52,221 bases of DNA, from contig JBBQLP010000017.1 in NCBI GenBank assembly GCA_038327995.1, positions 1 to 52,221 on the forward strand. The letters run 5' to 3'. This stretch comes from CAIOYC01 sp038327995. Its GTDB lineage: Bacteria; Pseudomonadota; Alphaproteobacteria; Caulobacterales; Caulobacteraceae. Positions 49,005 through 52,221 of this stretch are shown piece after piece (positions within the stretch are counted from its first letter, which is position 1; each line of letters starts with the position of its first letter). The position numbers and the translations under genes are program-made. The notes beneath the pieces are model-generated. The model saw only the letters and a list, made by a program, of their open reading frames with translations, did not search any database and was not told the DNA's origin.

Positions 49005-50819
49005 ATGCGCCAGACATTTGACGAACACGCCCACCCATCGTTCGGCTCTCGCCACCTTCCGCTGATTCGCGAGGAACTGCGGCGACAGGGGCTGGACGGC
49101 TTCGTGATCCCACACGAGGACGAGCATCAGAACGAATATCTGCCCGACGCCAATGAGCGCCTGTCGTGGACCACCGGCTTCACCGGATCTGCTGGGGCGG
49201 CGGTGGTGATGAGCGACAAGGCGGCGGTGTTCGTCGACGGCCGCTATACGCTGCAGGTGAAGGTGCAGGTCGATCCAGCCCTGTTCGAGGCCCGCGACCT
49301 GGTGGAGGGCGGCGTGTCGCTCTACCTTGAAGAAGCGGTGAAGTTCGGTCAGGTGATCGGCTACGACCCTCGCCTGCATAGCCCGGATTCGCTCAGCGGC
49401 ATGAAGGCCGCCGCCGCACGCTCGGGCGCGGACCTGAAGCCGGTGGCGGTGAACCCGGTGGACAGCGCCTGGGCCGGGGAGCGTCCGGCGCAACCGACCG
49501 CGCCGATCGTGCCACACCCGCTGGAATATTCCGGCGAGGATTCGGCCTCGAAACGCGCGCGGCTGGGCGCTGACCTCGTGAAGATGGGCGCGGACGCCGC
49601 AGTGCTGACGGCCCCATCCTCCATCGCCTGGCTGTTCAATGTGCGTGGCGGCGACGTAATCCGCTCGCCGCTGCCAATCGGGCAGGCCATTCTGGACAAG
49701 GACGGAACCGCCCGCCTGTTCCTCGATCCGGTGAAGGTCTCGCAGGGCCTGCCCGCATGGCTCGGCAATCAGGTCTCGCTGGAGACGCCCGATGCGCTGC
49801 CCGCCGCCCTCGCCGCGCTTACAGGCAAGAAGGTGCTTGTCGATCCGGCGCAGTCTTCGGCCTGGTATTTCGACACTCTGGGGGAGGCCGGGGCCAGCTT
49901 GGTGCGCGCCGCCGATCCCTGCGCCCTGCCCCGCGCGTGCAAGAACGCTGTTGAGGTGCAAGGCGCCCGCACGGCGCACGAACGCGACGGCGCTGCGCTG
50001 GCCCGTTTCCTCTACTGGCTCGCCACAGAAGGGCAGGCTAGCCCGCCTTCCGAGATAGAGACCGTCACCAAACTGGAAGGCCTGCGCGAAGCCACCGGCG
50101 CGCTGAAGGACCTGTCGTTCGACACCATCGCCGGGGCCGGTCCCAACGGCGCCATCGTCCACTACCGCCCGACCGAGGCGACCAACCGCCGGGTCGAGGC
50201 GGGGCAACTGCTCCTGGTGGACTCCGGCGCACAGTATCTCGACGGCACCACCGACGTCACCCGCACCGTCGCCATCGGCGAGCCGAGCGCGGAGATGCGC
50301 GAGCGCTTCACCCTGGTTCTGAAAGGCCATATCGCGTTGGGGAACGCCCGCTTCCCGGTGGGCACCACCGGCTCGTCGCTGGACATTCTGGCCCGGGCGG
50401 CGCTCTGGAGCCACGGTCTCGACTATGACCACGGCACGGGCCACGGGGTCGGCTCCTACCTCGGTGTGCACGAGGGGCCGCACCGCATCGCCAAGGCCCC
50501 CAACACCGTGGCGCTGCGCCCCGGCATGATCGTCTCCAACGAGCCCGGCTATTACAAGACCGGCGCCTATGGAATCCGCATCGAAAACCTCGTCACCGTA
50601 AAAGCGGCCGAAGCCATCCCCGGCGGAGAGCGCGAGATGCTGTCGTTCGAGACCCTGACTTTAGCCCCAATCGACCGGCGGCTGGTTGTGGCGGAGATGC
50701 TCTCGCCAACCGAACGCGAGTGGCTTAACACCTATCACACCCGGGTGCTGGCGAAGATCGGCGGCGCTGTAGAGCCGGACGTACGTGCCTGGCTGACCGA
50801 GGTCTGCGCGCCGATCTAG
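49005..50819 (+). CDS. Xaa-Pro aminopeptidase (M24 family, long form)
   Basis: A 604-residue enzyme with two creatinase-type N-terminal domains (about 1-310) and the pita-bread M24B catalytic domain. Metal ligands are seen in VDSGAQYLDGTTDVTRT (Asp406 and Asp about 11 residues on), GTGHGVGSYLGVHEGP (His), and SNEPGYYKTGAYGIRIENL (the two Glu). Length matches the APP1-type enzymes rather than the 440-residue PepP. It removes N-terminal residues preceding proline. No ribosome binding site is present; the ATG is about 30 bases from a TTGCGC, so a leaderless transcript is possible. Confidence 0.94.
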   Translation: MRQTFDEHAHPSFGSRHLPLIREELRRQGLDGFVIPHEDEHQNEYLPDANERLSWTTGFTGSAGAAVVMSDKAAVFVDGRYTLQVKVQVDPALFEARDLVEGGVSLYLEEAVKFGQVIGYDPRLHSPDSLSGMKAAAARSGADLKPVAVNPVDSAWAGERPAQPTAPIVPHPLEYSGEDSASKRARLGADLVKMGADAAVLTAPSSIAWLFNVRGGDVIRSPLPIGQAILDKDGTARLFLDPVKVSQGLPAWLGNQVSLETPDALPAALAALTGKKVLVDPAQSSAWYFDTLGEAGASLVRAADPCALPRACKNAVEVQGARTAHERDGAALARFLYWLATEGQASPPSEIETVTKLEGLREATGALKDLSFDTIAGAGPNGAIVHYRPTEATNRRVEAGQLLLVDSGAQYLDGTTDVTRTVAIGEPSAEMRERFTLVLKGHIALGNARFPVGTTGSSLDILARAALWSHGLDYDHGTGHGVGSYLGVHEGPHRIAKAPNTVALRPGMIVSNEPGYYKTGAYGIRIENLVTVKAAEAIPGGEREMLSFETLTLAPIDRRLVVAEMLSPTEREWLNTYHTRVLAKIGGAVEPDVRAWLTEVCAPI

Positions 50820-50835
50820 GGACGAAGATCGCCCG

Positions 50836-52221
50836 TCACATATTCGGATAGTTCGGGCCCCCGCCGCCCTCCGGGCAGGTCCAGACGATGTTCTGCGACG
50901 GATCCTTGATGTCGCAGGTTTTGCAGTGGACGCAGTTCTGGGCGTTGATTTGGAACCTCGGGTCCTCCCCCGCCTCGTTATAGACAACCTCGTACACGCC
51001 AGCCGGACAGTAGAGCCGCGCAGGCTCGCCATACATCGGCAGGTTGACGGCGATGGGGATGGACGCGTCGCGCAGTTTCAGGTGCGCGGGCTGGTCTTCC
51101 GCATGGTTGGTGTTGGAGATGAACACCGAGGATAGCTTGTCGAACGACAGCACACCGTCTGGCTTGGGGTATTTCAGCTCCTTGTAGTCCTTGGCCAGGC
51201 CCGTTGAGGCGGCGTCGGTCTTCTTGTGGCGCAGGGTGCCGAAGGGCGACCAGCCGCCCGTGAGGTTTGAGATCGTCAGGTCGATACCGCCCAAAAGGAT
51301 CGATCCCAGGAAGGTGCCGAACATGGAGCCGAGCGGCTTGTTGTTGCGGACGAGCCGAAGCTCCTTCGCCACCCAGGACGCCTTGTAGACGGCCTCGTAT
51401 TCTTCCACCGTATCGCCCGAACGCCCCGCGGTGACGGCGGCGTAGAGGGCCTCTGCGCCCAGCATCCCGGTCTTGATGGCGTTGTGGCTTCCCTTGATGC
51501 GGGCCTGATTCACGAACCCGGCGCTATCGCCGATCAGAACGCCGCCCGGGAAGGCCAGCTTGGGCAGGGATTGGACGCCACCCTTGACGATGGCCCTTGC
51601 ACCGTAAGCGATGCGTTTGCCATCCTTCAGGAAGGGCGAGACCGCAGGATGGGTCTTGAAGCGCTGGAACTCGTCGAACGGGGAGAGGAACGGGTTGGCG
51701 TAACTAAGATCGACCACCAGGCCGATGGAGATGTAGTTGTCGCCGAAGTGGTACATCCACGAGCCGCCGCCGGTCTTGTCGTCGAGGGGCCAGCCGAGGG
51801 TGTGCTGTACGAGACCGCTGTGGAATACCGCATCCGGAACCTGCCAGACCTCCTTCAGGCCGATGCCGTATTTCTGTGGATCGGCGTCCTTGTTGAGGTT
51901 GAAGCGCGCCTGGACGATCTTGGAGAGCGAGCCCCGGCAGCCCTCGGCCAGCATGACGTATTTACCGTGCAGTTCCAGGCCTGGCTGATAGTCGCCGCCC
52001 TTGGTCCCGTCCTTGTGGATGCCGAAGACGCCGGCCACCACGCCCTTGACCTCGCCCCCTTCCCCGAACACCAGTTCCGACGCCGCCATGCCGGGATAGA
52101 CCTCGACCCCCGCCGCCTCGGCCTGTTCAGACAGCCAGCGGCAGAGGTTGGCGAGGGAGGCGATATAGCAACCGTGGTTCTTCATGAACCCTGGCATGGG
52201 CAACCAGGTCAGGTCGATCGA
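50836..52221 (-). CDS. electron-transfer flavoprotein-ubiquinone oxidoreductase, 5' end outside the window
   Basis: About 461 C-terminal residues are present; the frame stays open through the right edge and the sequence there (DLTWLPMPGFMKNHGCYIAS) is internal to the family. Visible parts are FAD/quinone-domain segments (FPGGVLIGDSAGFVNQARIKGSHNAIKTGMLGAE), the ubiquinone-binding membrane loop, and the C-terminal 4Fe-4S domain with CPAGVYE, NCVHCKTCDIKDPSQNIVWTCPEGGGGPNYPNM. It passes electrons from ETF, reduced by acyl-CoA and amino-acid dehydrogenases, to ubiquinone. Typical full length is about 550 residues. It converges on the aminopeptidase gene. Confidence 0.96.
   Translation of the reverse strand, partial: SIDLTWLPMPGFMKNHGCYIASLANLCRWLSEQAEAAGVEVYPGMAASELVFGEGGEVKGVVAGVFGIHKDGTKGGDYQPGLELHGKYVMLAEGCRGSLSKIVQARFNLNKDADPQKYGIGLKEVWQVPDAVFHSGLVQHTLGWPLDDKTGGGSWMYHFGDNYISIGLVVDLSYANPFLSPFDEFQRFKTHPAVSPFLKDGKRIAYGARAIVKGGVQSLPKLAFPGGVLIGDSAGFVNQARIKGSHNAIKTGMLGAEALYAAVTAGRSGDTVEEYEAVYKASWVAKELRLVRNNKPLGSMFGTFLGSILLGGIDLTISNLTGGWSPFGTLRHKKTDAASTGLAKDYKELKYPKPDGVLSFDKLSSVFISNTNHAEDQPAHLKLRDASIPIAVNLPMYGEPARLYCPAGVYEVVYNEAGEDPRFQINAQNCVHCKTCDIKDPSQNIVWTCPEGGGGPNYPNM

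Noticed and set aside
48957..50483. 508-codon frame opposite the aminopeptidase gene
   Set aside because: The forward frame has clear M24 motifs; this is its antisense shadow.

Overview
The window is a contiguous stretch of high-GC chromosome from an alphaproteobacterium of the order Caulobacterales, probably Caulobacteraceae close to Caulobacter or Phenylobacterium. Three lines of evidence agree: the 5' end of a 16S rRNA gene at the left edge, a holdfast-anchor operon (hfaABD), and a fliQ-fliR-flhB-cckA cluster. The encoded CckA has its phospho-histidine at residue 323, almost where the Caulobacter crescentus protein has it. CtrA-type boxes lie in front of both outward-reading flagellar operons. 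The gene content is ordinary chromosomal housekeeping and cell-cycle or surface biology; I see no prophage, transposon, CRISPR array or defence island.

Layout. 1-147: 5' end of a leftward 16S gene, with leader and promoter up to about 453. 692-1941: CBS-domain protein and rhomboid protease. 2127-4804: sigma54-type promoter and hfaA-hfaB-hfaD, the adhesin anchor and its CsgG-like pore. 4932-9366: M16 zinc protease, a Gly/Ser-rich secreted protein and a PAS protein. 9367-11058: GMC flavoenzyme. 11225-11608: tRNA-Leu(UAA) and a small exported protein. 11648-14864: lysine catabolism genes (ALDH7 and a lysine/saccharopine dehydrogenase) divergent from an Lrp-type regulator, with two dyads between. 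15008-16846: DUF885 protein. 16991-21355: CtrA half-site and fliQ-fliR-flhB-cckA. 21458-22620: folE and a small membrane protein in a lower-GC patch. 22814-30455: HTH protein, DUF4337 protein, pyruvate phosphate dikinase, glyS and glyQ. 30557-32977: fasciclin protein and ammonium transporter. 33094-36114: MoxR ATPase, a repeat-containing lipoprotein, a small hypothetical protein and a universal stress protein. 36165-39162: HD hydrolase with an NrtR-like regulator, facing a sterol-desaturase-family protein. 39470-43322: secreted protein, long FabH-type synthase and M48 protease. 43454-45845: flgB-flgC-fliE divergent from fliO-fliP around one full CtrA box. 45853-50819: Bcr/CflA transporter, a 25-residue membrane peptide, tRNA-Leu(CAA), prmA, DoxX protein and Xaa-Pro aminopeptidase. 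50836-52221: ETF-ubiquinone oxidoreductase, cut by the right edge.

How the parts work together. CckA is the kinase at the head of the CtrA phosphorelay, and CtrA-type boxes precede both flagellar operons here, including the one that ends in cckA. That layout suggests a feedback circuit. The hfa operon has a different, sigma54-type promoter, so holdfast anchoring and early flagellar assembly appear to be timed by separate switches. The most informative new-looking observations are a seven-fold repeat of about 48 residues in HfaD whose unit recurs once in HfaA, a probable leaderless flgB transcript, an expanded NrtR-like regulator coupled to an HD hydrolase, a low-GC patch inside glyS, and a palindromic intergenic repeat family that has supplied the C-terminus of one gene. 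I did not find anything I would call a wholly new defence or mobile system.
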